Notes: a model not told the origin generated them from the letters alone. 64,000 nucleotides of DNA from G016234445 sp964438865 (GCA_964438865.1 CAYTMI010000011.1:27940-91939), one strand, 5' to 3'; positions 25,573 through 34,062 are shown, counted from the stretch's first letter. A program made the numbers and translations.

Positions 25573-26395
25573 GGTCGACTTCTACCTTTTGTGATGCCAG
25601 GAATTCGTCGCGGCAGCCCCTGGCGCAGAAGTAGTAGGTCTCGCCCTCGCGGACACCGGTGACGGCGCCATCGCGCTCGATGGCCATCCCACACACAGGG
25701 TCCGTGGCCATCTCGACGACGCTCTTGAACTGACCGTCCTCAAGCCAGAGAACGCGGTCGGCGAAGTCCTTGATCCTGGCGTCGTGCGAAACGATAACGA
25801 CGCTCCGGCCGCGCTGCTTGGCGATTTGTCGCAACAAGCGCATCGTCTCGTGGCCGTGACTGGAATCGAGGTTGGCCGTGGGTTCGTCGGCAAGGATCAG
25901 TGCCGGGTCATTGATCAGTGCGCGGGCGATCGCCACGCGTTGCTTCTCGCCGCCGGAGAGCTTGTCCACTGCGAAGCGAAGCCGGTGGCCCAGTTCCAGT
26001 TCGGTGAGCAGCGCTGCGGCCCTGTCGCGCGCTGCCTTGCGGCTGGCGCCGGTCAGCTCGGCGGCGAGGGCGACGTTGTCGTGAACGCTGAGGGCGGAGA
26101 GCAGGTTGAAGTCCTGGAAGATAAAGCCGAAGTGGCGGAGTCGAACGTCGGGCAGCTTGCGCTCCGACATGGCGCTCAACACCAGCCCGTCCAGCGTGAT
26201 TGTCCCCTCCGTGGGTTTGAGCAACGCCCCCAGCATCAGCAGGAGAGTGGTTTTCCCGGAGCCCGACGGCCCCATGATGAGCACCACTTCGCCCGGGTGC
26301 ACGCGCAGGGAAACATCTCGCACGGCAACGACTTCGGTGTCGCCCGAGCCGAACCGCTTTGTCACCCGCTCCACCCGCAGTCCCGCGTTGTCCAT
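25565..26395 (-). CDS. MacB/LolD-type ABC ATPase fused to a YHS domain
   Basis: A 276-residue ATP-binding subunit: Walker A 'GPSGSGKTTLL', signature 'LSGGEKQR', Walker B 'ALILADEPTANLD' and the H-loop 'IVSHD'. After about residue 225 comes an extra YHS domain, 'TDPVCGMAI' then 'TYYFCARGCRDEF', with three Cys. The fusion ties the transporter directly to metal. It works with the two permeases encoded just upstream and is followed by the CopZ-like gene. Confidence 0.9.
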   Translation of the reverse strand: MDNAGLRVERVTKRFGSGDTEVVAVRDVSLRVHPGEVVLIMGPSGSGKTTLLLMLGALLKPTEGTITLDGLVLSAMSERKLPDVRLRHFGFIFQDFNLLSALSVHDNVALAAELTGASRKAARDRAAALLTELELGHRLRFAVDKLSGGEKQRVAIARALINDPALILADEPTANLDSSHGHETMRLLRQIAKQRGRSVVIVSHDARIKDFADRVLWLEDGQFKSVVEMATDPVCGMAIERDGAVTGVREGETYYFCARGCRDEFLASQKVEVDHD

Positions 26396-26397
26396 GA

Positions 26398-27510
26398 CTA
26401 CCTCCTGCGCATGACGGCCACGGGTTCGAGGCCTGCGATCTGCCTGGCCGGGAGCAGCGCGGCAACCACGGCCAGGAGTGTTGAGATGAGGGCCACGCGA
26501 AGCACCGCTGCAAGACTCAGAGAAAGCACAAGCAGTTCATCGAATCGCGGAATGACAAGCGTGAGCAGCAGCGTGAGACCCAGCCCGGCGACGAACCCCA
26601 TGCCGACGCTGAGCAGGGCCTGGGCCGCGACGACTCGGTAGAGGCGACCGTTGCGGACGCCGATCGCCTTGAGGACCCCGTACTCCCGCCGGCGGGCCAT
26701 GGTCGCGATGTAGACCGTGAGCACAACAACGGCAAGGCCTGTGAGGTACCCGGCGATGTTCATGATGTTGATGAGGTCGGCGCTCATGTCGCCTACCAGC
26801 CTGCGCTCCTGCGCAGCGAACTCGTCTCGGGTTTGGACGGTGACGCCACCAACGCTCTCCGCGATCCGGGAGGAGACTGCGGCCGGAGATTCGCCAGGGG
26901 CGACCTTCACAAGCACGAAGCTGATCACATCGCCGCCACCGCGCACTCGCGCGAAGTCCTCCATCGTCACGAAAGCGACGGAACTGGCGAGGCTCGATGT
27001 TCCGGCCGTGAGCCCGGCGACCCTCATCTCCTGACCCAGTACCGTCACCCGGTCGCCGACGCCTATTCCGGCCTGGGCGGCGATGGCGTGGTCGATGATG
27101 GCATCGCCGGGCTCGATGGCCGAGGTCCCGTCGACGATGCGCCACGGTCCCCCCATAGCGGCGTCCGAAGACACGCCGAAGATGTAGGCGATGTACTGGT
27201 TTCCGCCGGCCTCAACCATGTCCTGGGCATAGAGGATGGGCACCCCGTCTTCGACACCAGCAACTGCCTTCACTTCGCCGGTGACGGAAGCGGGCAACGC
27301 GGACGCCGACATGTGCATGGTGCGGACGCCCGCCTGGGACACCCAGACATCGGCGCCGGCGCGGTCGATATAGACCGTAATCCGGCCCGTGGCACCCGTG
27401 TACACCGCCGCGAGGAACAGCACGAGTGTCAACGCCAATCCCGTGCCTCCAACGGACATGAGGAGACCGGTCTTGTTCTGCGTCAGGTTGCGGACAGCGA
27501 GGCGGAACAA
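26398..27510 (-). CDS. FtsX/MacB-type ABC permease
   Basis: A 370-residue permease with an N-terminal membrane helix, an extracytoplasmic MacB-like domain (residues about 45-240) and three C-terminal helices, ending in 'EPVAVMRRR'. Typical 'RREYGVLKAIGVRNGRL' precedes the TM3-TM4 turn. The TTG start at 27510 has GGAGG upstream. It is homologous to the next permease and both probably form a heterodimer with the ABC-YHS ATPase. Confidence 0.9.
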   Translation of the reverse strand: MFRLAVRNLTQNKTGLLMSVGGTGLALTLVLFLAAVYTGATGRITVYIDRAGADVWVSQAGVRTMHMSASALPASVTGEVKAVAGVEDGVPILYAQDMVEAGGNQYIAYIFGVSSDAAMGGPWRIVDGTSAIEPGDAIIDHAIAAQAGIGVGDRVTVLGQEMRVAGLTAGTSSLASSVAFVTMEDFARVRGGGDVISFVLVKVAPGESPAAVSSRIAESVGGVTVQTRDEFAAQERRLVGDMSADLINIMNIAGYLTGLAVVVLTVYIATMARRREYGVLKAIGVRNGRLYRVVAAQALLSVGMGFVAGLGLTLLLTLVIPRFDELLVLSLSLAAVLRVALISTLLAVVAALLPARQIAGLEPVAVMRRR

Positions 27511-27515
27511 TTCGC

Positions 27516-28628
27516 TTACCTCCGAAAGACCTCTGCCGGCGCCAGGCGCGCCGCCGCCCGGGCCGGAACGAGTGCGCCCGCGAGGGCCATGACTAACCCG
27601 GCCGCGAGGGTCGCCGCGATCGCCGTGGGTTCGATGATCACCATGAACTGGGGCCTGGCCACCATGACCAGTTCGCCCATGCCGTAAGCGAAGGCTACCC
27701 CGAGGACCGCGCCAACGGCCGCGGCGACCAACGCCTGCGTGGCGACGACGCGGTAGAGCACGCTCCCGCGGGCGCCGATGGCTTTCAAGATCCCGTACTC
27801 GGCGCGGCGTTCGTTGGTCGCGGTGTAGATCACCATGCCCACGACAAGCGCGCCGACGACGGAGGCGGCGGCCACCATGAGGAGGATGATCTGGTCGAAG
27901 ATGCCAGCAGTGATCTGCCGGTCGTTGGCCATGACGTCGCTCTTGAGCAGGACGTTGGCGCCCTCCAGCGACTGGAGCCTCTGCACGAGGTCAGCCGGCT
28001 TCGTCCCGGGTGCCGGGGTGACGAGCAGGAAGCTCGCCGCGCCGGGCGCAAGAACCAGTGACTCGACGAAGGACTTCCGGGCGAACGCATAACTCCCCGT
28101 CCAAGAACTCGTCTCGTTGGATAGCCCGACAATGGTCAGGGTCCGGCCTCCGATCTCGAACGTGTCGCCAACTCGGAGGCCGTGGCGGCTGGCGACAACG
28201 CGGTCGAGCACGACTTCATCGTCCGTCGCCGGCTCGCCGCCTTGCTTGAGGTCCCACGGGCCGCCCCCGAGCGCGGCGTCGTAGCCGATCAGTTTGATGA
28301 CCTCCTTCGTGCCATGCATCTCCGAGAACCCCATCGTGAGGAGGATGGGTATGACTCCGCGGACCCCTGGTGTGGATGCGACTGCCGTAGCAATTTCGGG
28401 GGCCAGGAACTGCGCCGAGCCGCCCGCTGTGCTCTTGCCCCCGGGCGGCAGGACCTCGACGGGTCCCGGAGTGTTGTCCAGATAGACGACGGCGCTCCGC
28501 AGGGCGCCAGCCCGGAGTCCGAGCAGGAACAAGATCAGCATCAGGGAGAGGCCGACGCCCACCACGCTCAGGCTGAAGCGAAGCCGATCCTGCAGCAGGT
28601 TGCGGACAGCCAAGCGCGCGTCCCTCAC
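27516..28628 (-). CDS. FtsX/MacB-type ABC permease
   Basis: A 370-residue permease, paralogue of the downstream one: N-terminal helix, external domain, three C-terminal helices, with 'RRAEYGILKAIGARGSVLY'. GTG start at 28628 with GGAGG upstream. First gene of the unit permease-permease-ATPase/YHS-CopZ-like, all within a few bases of one another. Operator site e lies about 190 bases upstream. Confidence 0.9.
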   Translation of the reverse strand: MRDARLAVRNLLQDRLRFSLSVVGVGLSLMLILFLLGLRAGALRSAVVYLDNTPGPVEVLPPGGKSTAGGSAQFLAPEIATAVASTPGVRGVIPILLTMGFSEMHGTKEVIKLIGYDAALGGGPWDLKQGGEPATDDEVVLDRVVASRHGLRVGDTFEIGGRTLTIVGLSNETSSWTGSYAFARKSFVESLVLAPGAASFLLVTPAPGTKPADLVQRLQSLEGANVLLKSDVMANDRQITAGIFDQIILLMVAAASVVGALVVGMVIYTATNERRAEYGILKAIGARGSVLYRVVATQALVAAAVGAVLGVAFAYGMGELVMVARPQFMVIIEPTAIAATLAAGLVMALAGALVPARAAARLAPAEVFRR

Positions 28629-29092
28629 TTCAGGGCCTCCAGAGGTTGGCGGCAGACCCCGCAGGACATACTTCAGCGCAGAAGGGGGACCTTGTCCGCC
28701 GGTACCCGGCCGTTGCTGGGGCGTTGTTTTCCTGCGTCGTCATCCCCCAAGCCCGAACCCTTTCCCTGACCTGTTCCCCGTTGCGGTCGAGCGCACGAAC
28801 GGTGTCAGGCCCGAGAGTACTACTCTCGGTCGTAGCAGGTCTCATGCTCCCGGTCTGCAGGGCGGCCGGTGAAGGGCCGACCGACCCAGGATTCGGGGCC
28901 TCACGGCCTGTACCCTGCCCGGCCGGAGAGGCCGTCCGGCGACGGAGCACCCGGGTGTGGTCGCTGATCGCGGCGGCGGCCAGCGGACCACTTCGTGCCC
29001 GCGACCGGGGAGTCCAGCAGAGCCTGCCCATCCCCGGTCGTTGAGCCCCGGCTCTGGGCCGGCTCCCTCGGGTGCGTTCGGGTTCGCAGGGA
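28629..29092. other. Intergenic region (464 bases) with operator e and no gene seen
   Basis: Open frames here have no family features, no good ribosome-binding sites and an Arg/Pro/Ser composition typical of GC-rich non-coding DNA. The only clear signals are the palindrome and dyad at 28811-28834. Confidence 0.55.
28811..28834 (-). promoter_or_regulatory. Putative BlaI operator, site e, within a perfect palindrome
   Basis: On the minus strand TACGAC-CGAGA-GTAGTA occupies 28834-28818. It overlaps a separate perfect inverted repeat, CCGAGAGTA-C-TACTCTCGG, at 28811-28829. It lies upstream of the ABC/CopZ-like unit. Confidence 0.6.
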
Positions 29093-29683
29093 CTATCGTC
29101 TGGCTCGCACGAGCGCCATGCCGCCGCCTCCGCCGATGACGATGCCCAGGAACCCTACGATGCCGAGTGGCAGCCAGCCCACGTCGCTTTCCCCGGTCGG
29201 TGGGGCCACTGTCGCCACGCTCAGTGACGGCTCGGTCGCCGCCGGCGAGGCTGGCTCTGGCACGCTCGCGGCGGCGCGTACCGCCGCCGCTGCCCCCGTC
29301 CCCCGACCATCACCGACAACGATCGCGCCGATCATCCCGTTGTGCTCAAAGCAGTAGTACGGGTAGGTGCCCGGCTTCGCGAACGTGTACGAAACCGACT
29401 GACCCTGGCCGAAGGTGGTGTAGTTGCCCCACTCCAGGGTCGCGCTGGCGACGCTGTGAACCACCTCGCTCAGGTTCGTCCAGGTCACCGCCTGGCCAGT
29501 CTCGACGTGGAGGACTGTGGGCTGAAAGCAGATTTCGCGCATCTCCACGGTCGCCCCCATCCCCTCGGTCGATGGCATGTGTCGGCAGCCGCCTCCCGCG
29601 GCGACTTCCGCCCGCGAGCCGAGCGTCATGGGCACTGTGGTGATCACCGCGAAGAACAGCCAGGCGCATACGCGAACAAACAT
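29093..29683 (-). CDS. Plastocyanin-like cupredoxin with C-terminal membrane anchor
   Basis: A 196-residue secreted protein: signal peptide, cupredoxin domain with type-1 copper ligands His76 ('EVVHSVAS'), Cys111, His114 and Met117 ('YYCFEHNGM'), an Ala/Pro/Ser linker, and a C-terminal hydrophobic helix with the basic tail 'RARR'. This end resembles a surface-anchoring signal and could be a sortase substrate, though no clear LPxTG is seen. GGGAGGAAGG precedes the ATG. Transcribed from ECF promoter P1. Confidence 0.88.
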   Translation of the reverse strand: MFVRVCAWLFFAVITTVPMTLGSRAEVAAGGGCRHMPSTEGMGATVEMREICFQPTVLHVETGQAVTWTNLSEVVHSVASATLEWGNYTTFGQGQSVSYTFAKPGTYPYYCFEHNGMIGAIVVGDGRGTGAAAAVRAAASVPEPASPAATEPSLSVATVAPPTGESDVGWLPLGIVGFLGIVIGGGGGMALVRARR

Positions 29684-29710
29684 TGCCTTCCTCCCATTTC
29701 CTGCCTCTGA

Positions 29711-29736
29711 TACACCGCCGGCAGGCGAATGGTTCC
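29711..29736 (-). promoter_or_regulatory. ECF-sigma promoter P1 (cupredoxin)
   Basis: On the minus strand GGAACC, 14 bases, GGTGTA; identical in both boxes and in spacing to P2 and P3. It fits exactly between the lipoprotein stop and the cupredoxin start, 27 bases before the ATG. Confidence 0.75.
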
Positions 29737-31188
29737 CTATTGTCCCGCTCGCCCCAGGCTGACCACCTCGGCCATGTGGCCGAACACCTCGCGCGTGGCC
29801 ACTACCCGCCCCGACACCACATCGATGGAGCGGAGGACGTAGCAGGCCTCCTCGCAACGGCCGCCGTGGGTGTTGGCGTATCCCAGGCCGCCCGCCTGGG
29901 TCAGCACCACCAGCCGCGAACCGTCGCGAGAGAAGGTGGGCGCGCTGGTGGTGCTTTCCGGCTCGAAATGGACGGCGAGCTCCCATGTCCCGGTTCTGAG
30001 TAGCTTCACACCCCGGCCGATCGGGCCTTTGTCGGTGAAAGAGACGCCGCTGCCGGCCACATACGCCCCGCCCGGTGAGGCAGCAATGTGGTTGATGCCC
30101 TCCTCGCGGTGCACCACCTGCATCGTGCGGGTGTCGATAACCCACAGGCCGGCCGGCTCATTGTCTTCGCAGGCGAAAAAGCCGCAGGGCCGCGCGACAG
30201 AGCCGGTGACATAGAGCCAACGGCCATCAGCCGAGACCATCGCCTCGCGCCGGAAGGTGAGCCCGCCTTTTGCTTCAGCACGGCTGACGAACACGCCTCG
30301 CACCGATGCCGCGAAGCGTGCCCAGCGCGACCGCGGCGCGTGCAGCGAGACGGTCTTCTCCACGGTCATGCGGTCGAGGTCGACCACCGTCACGGCCTCG
30401 GAGTCGCTATGCGCGATGTAGGCCCGGCGGCCGTCCGGCGAGATGGCGAACGCCGGCCAGTAACCGGCAAAGTACTCCTGGCCGCCCGCACTCTCCTTGC
30501 GCTGCCCGTAGCTCATAGCTGGCAGGTCGACCTCGCTGCGAACCTCGCCCGTGGCCGTATCGACAAGGGCCAGAAACACGCGGCTGACGTCGCTGGCGTA
30601 GTCAGTACCCTCGTAGGCCAGCAGGACGATAGTCTCGCGACCCGGAATCGTCGCGAAGCGGTCGGCACGGAGAGGCAACTCCCTGAGTTCCCCCGTTTCG
30701 CCGGTTCGCGCGTCGATTTCCCGGAGGCGCTTTCCGTACCGGATTCCGTGGAGCTTCGTGCCTTCGGGGGACCACGCTAATTGCTCGTGGGGCCCCGACA
30801 CGTTCACAGCTTTCGCAACCAGTTGCCACGGGTCGACGCGGTAGAGCGACATCCCGGCCGCGTCAGGTACGGTCACCAGCGAACCGTCCGGGGAGGCAAC
30901 CATCGCCCCCGCCTGGACGAGCGGCAGCGGCGCTGCCGCGGACTTCAAAGCGCTGTCGAGCGGTGTCAGCTCCCCGCCGCCCTCCTTCCACTCGACGAGC
31001 AACGCGTCGACCGGCTTGCCAGAGTAGCTCGCAGGACTCGCGGAGGGGGAAGGAGAGGTCTGGGTAGCCGTCACGGCATCGGCCGCTACAGGGTTCGGCA
31101 TGGCCGGCGGCTCAGCACTTCCCTGGCAGCCCGGGCCGAACGCCCAGACAGCCGCCGTCACAACAATCAGAAGGACTGTAGCTCTCAT
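29737..31188 (-). CDS. Beta-propeller lipoprotein
   Basis: A 483-residue secreted protein. A short signal ends in 'FGPGCQG' (Cys21), a Ser/Pro-rich linker follows, then repeated beta-propeller blades with 'AISPDGRRAYIAHSDSEA', 'MVSADGRWLYVTGS' and 'TFSRDGSRLVVLT', spaced as in YVTN/WD40-like proteins. Two Cys pairs occur late, 'RPCGFFACED' and 'RCEEACYVL'. The start at 31188 has GGAGG upstream. Role unknown; it shares its promoter type with the sigma factor, so it may act as sensor or effector in the same response. Confidence 0.8.
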   Translation of the reverse strand: MRATVLLIVVTAAVWAFGPGCQGSAEPPAMPNPVAADAVTATQTSPSPSASPASYSGKPVDALLVEWKEGGGELTPLDSALKSAAAPLPLVQAGAMVASPDGSLVTVPDAAGMSLYRVDPWQLVAKAVNVSGPHEQLAWSPEGTKLHGIRYGKRLREIDARTGETGELRELPLRADRFATIPGRETIVLLAYEGTDYASDVSRVFLALVDTATGEVRSEVDLPAMSYGQRKESAGGQEYFAGYWPAFAISPDGRRAYIAHSDSEAVTVVDLDRMTVEKTVSLHAPRSRWARFAASVRGVFVSRAEAKGGLTFRREAMVSADGRWLYVTGSVARPCGFFACEDNEPAGLWVIDTRTMQVVHREEGINHIAASPGGAYVAGSGVSFTDKGPIGRGVKLLRTGTWELAVHFEPESTTSAPTFSRDGSRLVVLTQAGGLGYANTHGGRCEEACYVLRSIDVVSGRVVATREVFGHMAEVVSLGRAGQ

Positions 31189-31210
31189 CCCAACACCTCC
31201 TGCGAACGAA

Positions 31211-31236
31211 TACACCGCCCGGCACTCCCCGGTTCC
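31211..31236 (-). promoter_or_regulatory. ECF-sigma promoter P2 (beta-propeller lipoprotein)
   Basis: On the minus strand GGAACC-N14-GGTGTA, 22 bases before the ATG at 31188. The spacer also shares GGGG at its start and CGGGC at its end with P3. Confidence 0.78.
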
Positions 31237-31271
31237 CCCACCCGTGCCTCATGCCTGCCCCCTCTCCACTC

Positions 31272-32045
31272 CTACGGCAGCCCCTCGGCCAGCCGCACCG
31301 CCTCGTCCCTGCTCAAATCTGTCTCCAGCCGGTAGTTCGTACCCGAGGCCGCCCGCCAGACCAGCGTGTTGCGCGTCACCGTCCGCTCCGAGCCCACCAC
31401 TTCCTTCCCGTCGGCACCGATGAACCGCACGATGTGGCTCCCGGGCGAAATCCAGTACGCGGGCTTGCCATTCACCGTCAACTGCTCCAGTACCTGCGTC
31501 TCTTTCGTGAAGATCCCCTTCTCGAAGGCGCCCACCCGCGTCTCCCAGAGGTCGAACCGGTCGTACTCCAGCACCAACACCGTCGTCCCCTGGTAGTCCA
31601 CGATGTACGACCCCTTCGGGCTTCCGTACGCCGTCGGAATCGCCGGCTCGAACCCGAGCTTCGCCGCCACGGCGCGCAGCGCTACAGGCGTCGCGTACGA
31701 CTCCAGGGGGCGGGGTGTGGGGAACGGCGTGGGCGTAACGCCGGGCACGGGCGTCGGCAGGAGGTGGATCTCCTCGCCCTCGACCGCCAGCCCGAGGAAG
31801 CCGGCGACAGCCTCGCGCACGCCGGAAGAGGCGGTGAGGACGACAGCCGCCACCAGCAGGGCCACACCCACGGCTGCCGCCAGCGCAGGCGCCCAGGCCA
31901 GGCGCCTCGGCGCGACGGGCAAGGCCCGCTCCGCCAGACGCGCCCGTACACTGCCGGCAACATCCGGGGTGATGGGATAAGAAAACCCGTCCGCCAGACG
32001 CGTCAGCACCGCCTCTTCCCAGTTCGTCAACGGTGTTTCAGGCAT
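31272..32045 (-). CDS. Membrane-bound anti-sigma factor (putative)
   Basis: A 257-residue protein with a short cytoplasmic N-terminus, one membrane segment (residues 47-69), a Pro/Thr linker and an extracytoplasmic domain of about 150 residues. There is no zinc HxxxCxxC anti-sigma motif. The call rests on position and topology: its start lies inside the end of the sigma gene (eight-base overlap), the usual layout for sigma/anti-sigma pairs. Confidence 0.65.
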   Translation of the reverse strand: MPETPLTNWEEAVLTRLADGFSYPITPDVAGSVRARLAERALPVAPRRLAWAPALAAAVGVALLVAAVVLTASSGVREAVAGFLGLAVEGEEIHLLPTPVPGVTPTPFPTPRPLESYATPVALRAVAAKLGFEPAIPTAYGSPKGSYIVDYQGTTVLVLEYDRFDLWETRVGAFEKGIFTKETQVLEQLTVNGKPAYWISPGSHIVRFIGADGKEVVGSERTVTRNTLVWRAASGTNYRLETDLSRDEAVRLAEGLP

Positions 32046-32634
32046 GGCCGTCCTCTCCCGCACGTGCCGCCTCCGGCCGCAGCGACGGGTACCGCTGCTC
32101 AATGACCTGCCGGAGACGCCCGCTTGCCCGGTGTAACCGCGACTTCACCGTCCCGGCCGGGTGGCCGACCGCGACCGCGATCTCCCGCTCTGGCAGATCG
32201 AGGAAGTAGCGGAGGTAGAGGATGACGCGGTCGTCGTCCGGGAGCTCCTGGATCGCCTTCCAGAGCAGGGTCTGGTCGGCGCTCGCGATGACCGCCCCCT
32301 CCAGCGGCGGCTCGGACTCTCTCGGGAGGCGGCCGAAACGCTCCAGCAGGCCCCGCCGCCGCCCTCGCGCACGTATTTCGTTCAGCGCCAGGTTCGTGAC
32401 GATGCGCAGAAGCCAGGGCCGGAATGCCTCGCCCTGTCGAAACGACCGCAGCCCCTGGTAGGCCCGCACGAACGCCTCCTGGGCCACGTCCTCGGCCGCC
32501 GCCGAATCGCGCACAACAAGGTAGGCCGCCCGGAAGGCCACCTCCTGGTAGCGGGCGACGAGCGCGCAGAAAGCCTCACGGTCACCCCCGCGGGCAGCCG
32601 CGATCGCCCCGGCGTCGTCGAGCACGTGGTCCAC
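32038..32634 (-). CDS. ECF RNA polymerase sigma factor
   Basis: A 198-residue group-4 sigma factor. Region 2 has 'DSAAAEDVAQEAFVRAYQGL' and region 4 has 'LPEREIAVAVGHPAGTVKSR', the helix-turn-helix that reads the -35 box. The GTG start at 32634 lies ten bases after the GGTGTA box of promoter P3, so the factor is probably autoregulated and its mRNA nearly leaderless. Genes under the same promoter type are the lipoprotein and the cupredoxin. Confidence 0.9.
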   Translation of the reverse strand: MDHVLDDAGAIAAARGGDREAFCALVARYQEVAFRAAYLVVRDSAAAEDVAQEAFVRAYQGLRSFRQGEAFRPWLLRIVTNLALNEIRARGRRRGLLERFGRLPRESEPPLEGAVIASADQTLLWKAIQELPDDDRVILYLRYFLDLPEREIAVAVGHPAGTVKSRLHRASGRLRQVIEQRYPSLRPEAARAGEDGHA

Positions 32635-32644
32635 GCACTCTTTC

Positions 32645-32670
32645 TACACCGCCCGCGCGTCCCCGGTTCC
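32645..32670 (-). promoter_or_regulatory. ECF-sigma promoter P3 (sigma autoregulation)
   Basis: On the minus strand GGAACC-N14-GGTGTA just upstream of the sigma gene. An ECF gene driven by the promoter it recognises is the rule, so P3 is the anchor for assigning P1 and P2. The GGAAC core is the common ECF -35 type. Confidence 0.78.
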
Positions 32671-32721
32671 ATAGATCGCGCCTCGCGGCCTTGTTCACGC
32701 GCTGCCGATGTGGAACTACAA

Positions 32722-33888
32722 CTAGCCGGCGAGGGCGCGGAGACGGGCGACGATTTCGGGGAGAACGTCGAGCACGCGGTCGATTTCGGCGAGGGTGTTG
32801 TCTTTGCCGACGGTGAGGCGGAGGGATGCGTGGGCGAGGTCGCGGTCGATGCCCATAGCAGTGAGGACATGGGAGGGTTCGAGGGCGCCGGTGGTGCAGG
32901 CGCTGCCTGAGCTTGCGGCGATGTCGGCGAGGTCGAGGGCGAGGAGGACGCTCTCTCCTTCGACGTTTCGGAAGCAGCAGCTGACGCTGTTCGGGAGGCG
33001 GCGGGCCGGGTCGGTCGGGCCGGTGATGACCGTGTCCGGGATCCGCTCGGGGAGGCCGTGGAGGAGGCGGTCGCGGAGACGGCTGGTGTGGCGGACGCGG
33101 TCGTCGCGCTCGTCCCAGGCGAGGCGCATGGCGGTGGCGAGGCCGACGATGCCGGCGACGTTCTCGGTGCCGGCGCGACGCTCCTTTTCCTGAGCGCCGC
33201 CGAGGATCATCGGGGACCAGGGCGTGCGGTTGCGGACGTAGAGGAGGCCGGCGCCTTTGGGGCCGTAGAGCTTGTGGGCGGCGACGCTGAGGAGGTCCAC
33301 GCCGAGTGTCGATGGTGTTATGTCCACTGCACCGGCGGCCTGGACGGCATCGGTGTGGATGACGACGCGCGGATTCTTCGCCTTCGCGACGCGCGCGGCC
33401 TCGGCGACGGGCTGGATGGCGCCGACTTCGTTGTTCGCGGCCATGATGCTGACCACCGACGTTTCGGGGCCGACAGCGGCCTCCAGCGCGGCGAGGCTGA
33501 CGACACCGTCGGCATCGACGGGGAGGTAGGTGGCGCGAAAGCCTTCGCGTTCGAGCTGCTCAACCGTATGGAGGACAGCGTGGTGTTCGACCTGCGAGGT
33601 GACAATGTGGGCGCCGTGGCCACGGTCACGCTGGGCGAAGGCGGCGCCACGGATAGCTGCATTGGCGGATTCGGTGCCGCCGCTGGTGAAGACGATTTCC
33701 CTGGGGGTGGCGCCGAGGAGGGTGGCGCAGGTCTTGCGGGCGTCATCGAGGAAGCGGCGTGCTTCCTGGCCTTCCAGGTAGATGCTGGAGGGGTTGCCCC
33801 AGAAGCGAGTGTAGCCGGGCCACATGGCATCGAGGACGCGGGGGTCGGGTGGAGTGGTGGCGGCGTGGTCGAGGTAGATGCGGCTCAC
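32722..33888 (-). CDS. iscS: Cysteine desulfurase (NifS/IscS)
   Basis: A 388-residue PLP enzyme that takes sulfur from cysteine for Fe-S clusters and thiolation. 'IYLDHAATTP' opens the fold, His102/His103 lie in 'VEHHAVL', Lys206 binding PLP is in 'AAHKLYGPKG', and the sulfur-carrying Cys331 is in 'SSGSACTTG'. Divergent from the A-type carrier gene at 34063, a natural partner. Such enzymes can also supply selenium for selenophosphate synthesis, which is relevant to the selenoprotein. GTG start behind a -10 box. Confidence 0.93.
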   Translation of the reverse strand: MSRIYLDHAATTPPDPRVLDAMWPGYTRFWGNPSSIYLEGQEARRFLDDARKTCATLLGATPREIVFTSGGTESANAAIRGAAFAQRDRGHGAHIVTSQVEHHAVLHTVEQLEREGFRATYLPVDADGVVSLAALEAAVGPETSVVSIMAANNEVGAIQPVAEAARVAKAKNPRVVIHTDAVQAAGAVDITPSTLGVDLLSVAAHKLYGPKGAGLLYVRNRTPWSPMILGGAQEKERRAGTENVAGIVGLATAMRLAWDERDDRVRHTSRLRDRLLHGLPERIPDTVITGPTDPARRLPNSVSCCFRNVEGESVLLALDLADIAASSGSACTTGALEPSHVLTAMGIDRDLAHASLRLTVGKDNTLAEIDRVLDVLPEIVARLRALAG

Positions 33889-33894
33889 CGGTAT

Positions 33895-33900
33895 AGCGTA
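33895..33900 (-). promoter_or_regulatory. Putative -10 box for the leaderless cysteine desulfurase gene
   Basis: On the minus strand TACGCT, six bases, then the GTG at 33888, without a ribosome-binding site. Same geometry as priA, the 35433 gene and nadB. Confidence 0.45.
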
Positions 33901-34062
33901 GCGGGTGGCGCGCCCGCGTGGGGCACCGGGCCGGCTCCTTGCGAGCGGACCAGGAGGTGACGTGGGTCATGGACGGGCGGTTGGGGGCGCTGCTATAGTT
34001 TTTGTATCGACGCGGGCCGGGGAGTCCCGAGTGCGCGTCCACTGTTAGGGAGGCCCCGCTAC

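Noticed and set aside
28646..29044. Possible small plus-strand gene in the 464-base gap
   Set aside because: No ribosome-binding site, no recognisable domain, and it runs across the operator palindrome.
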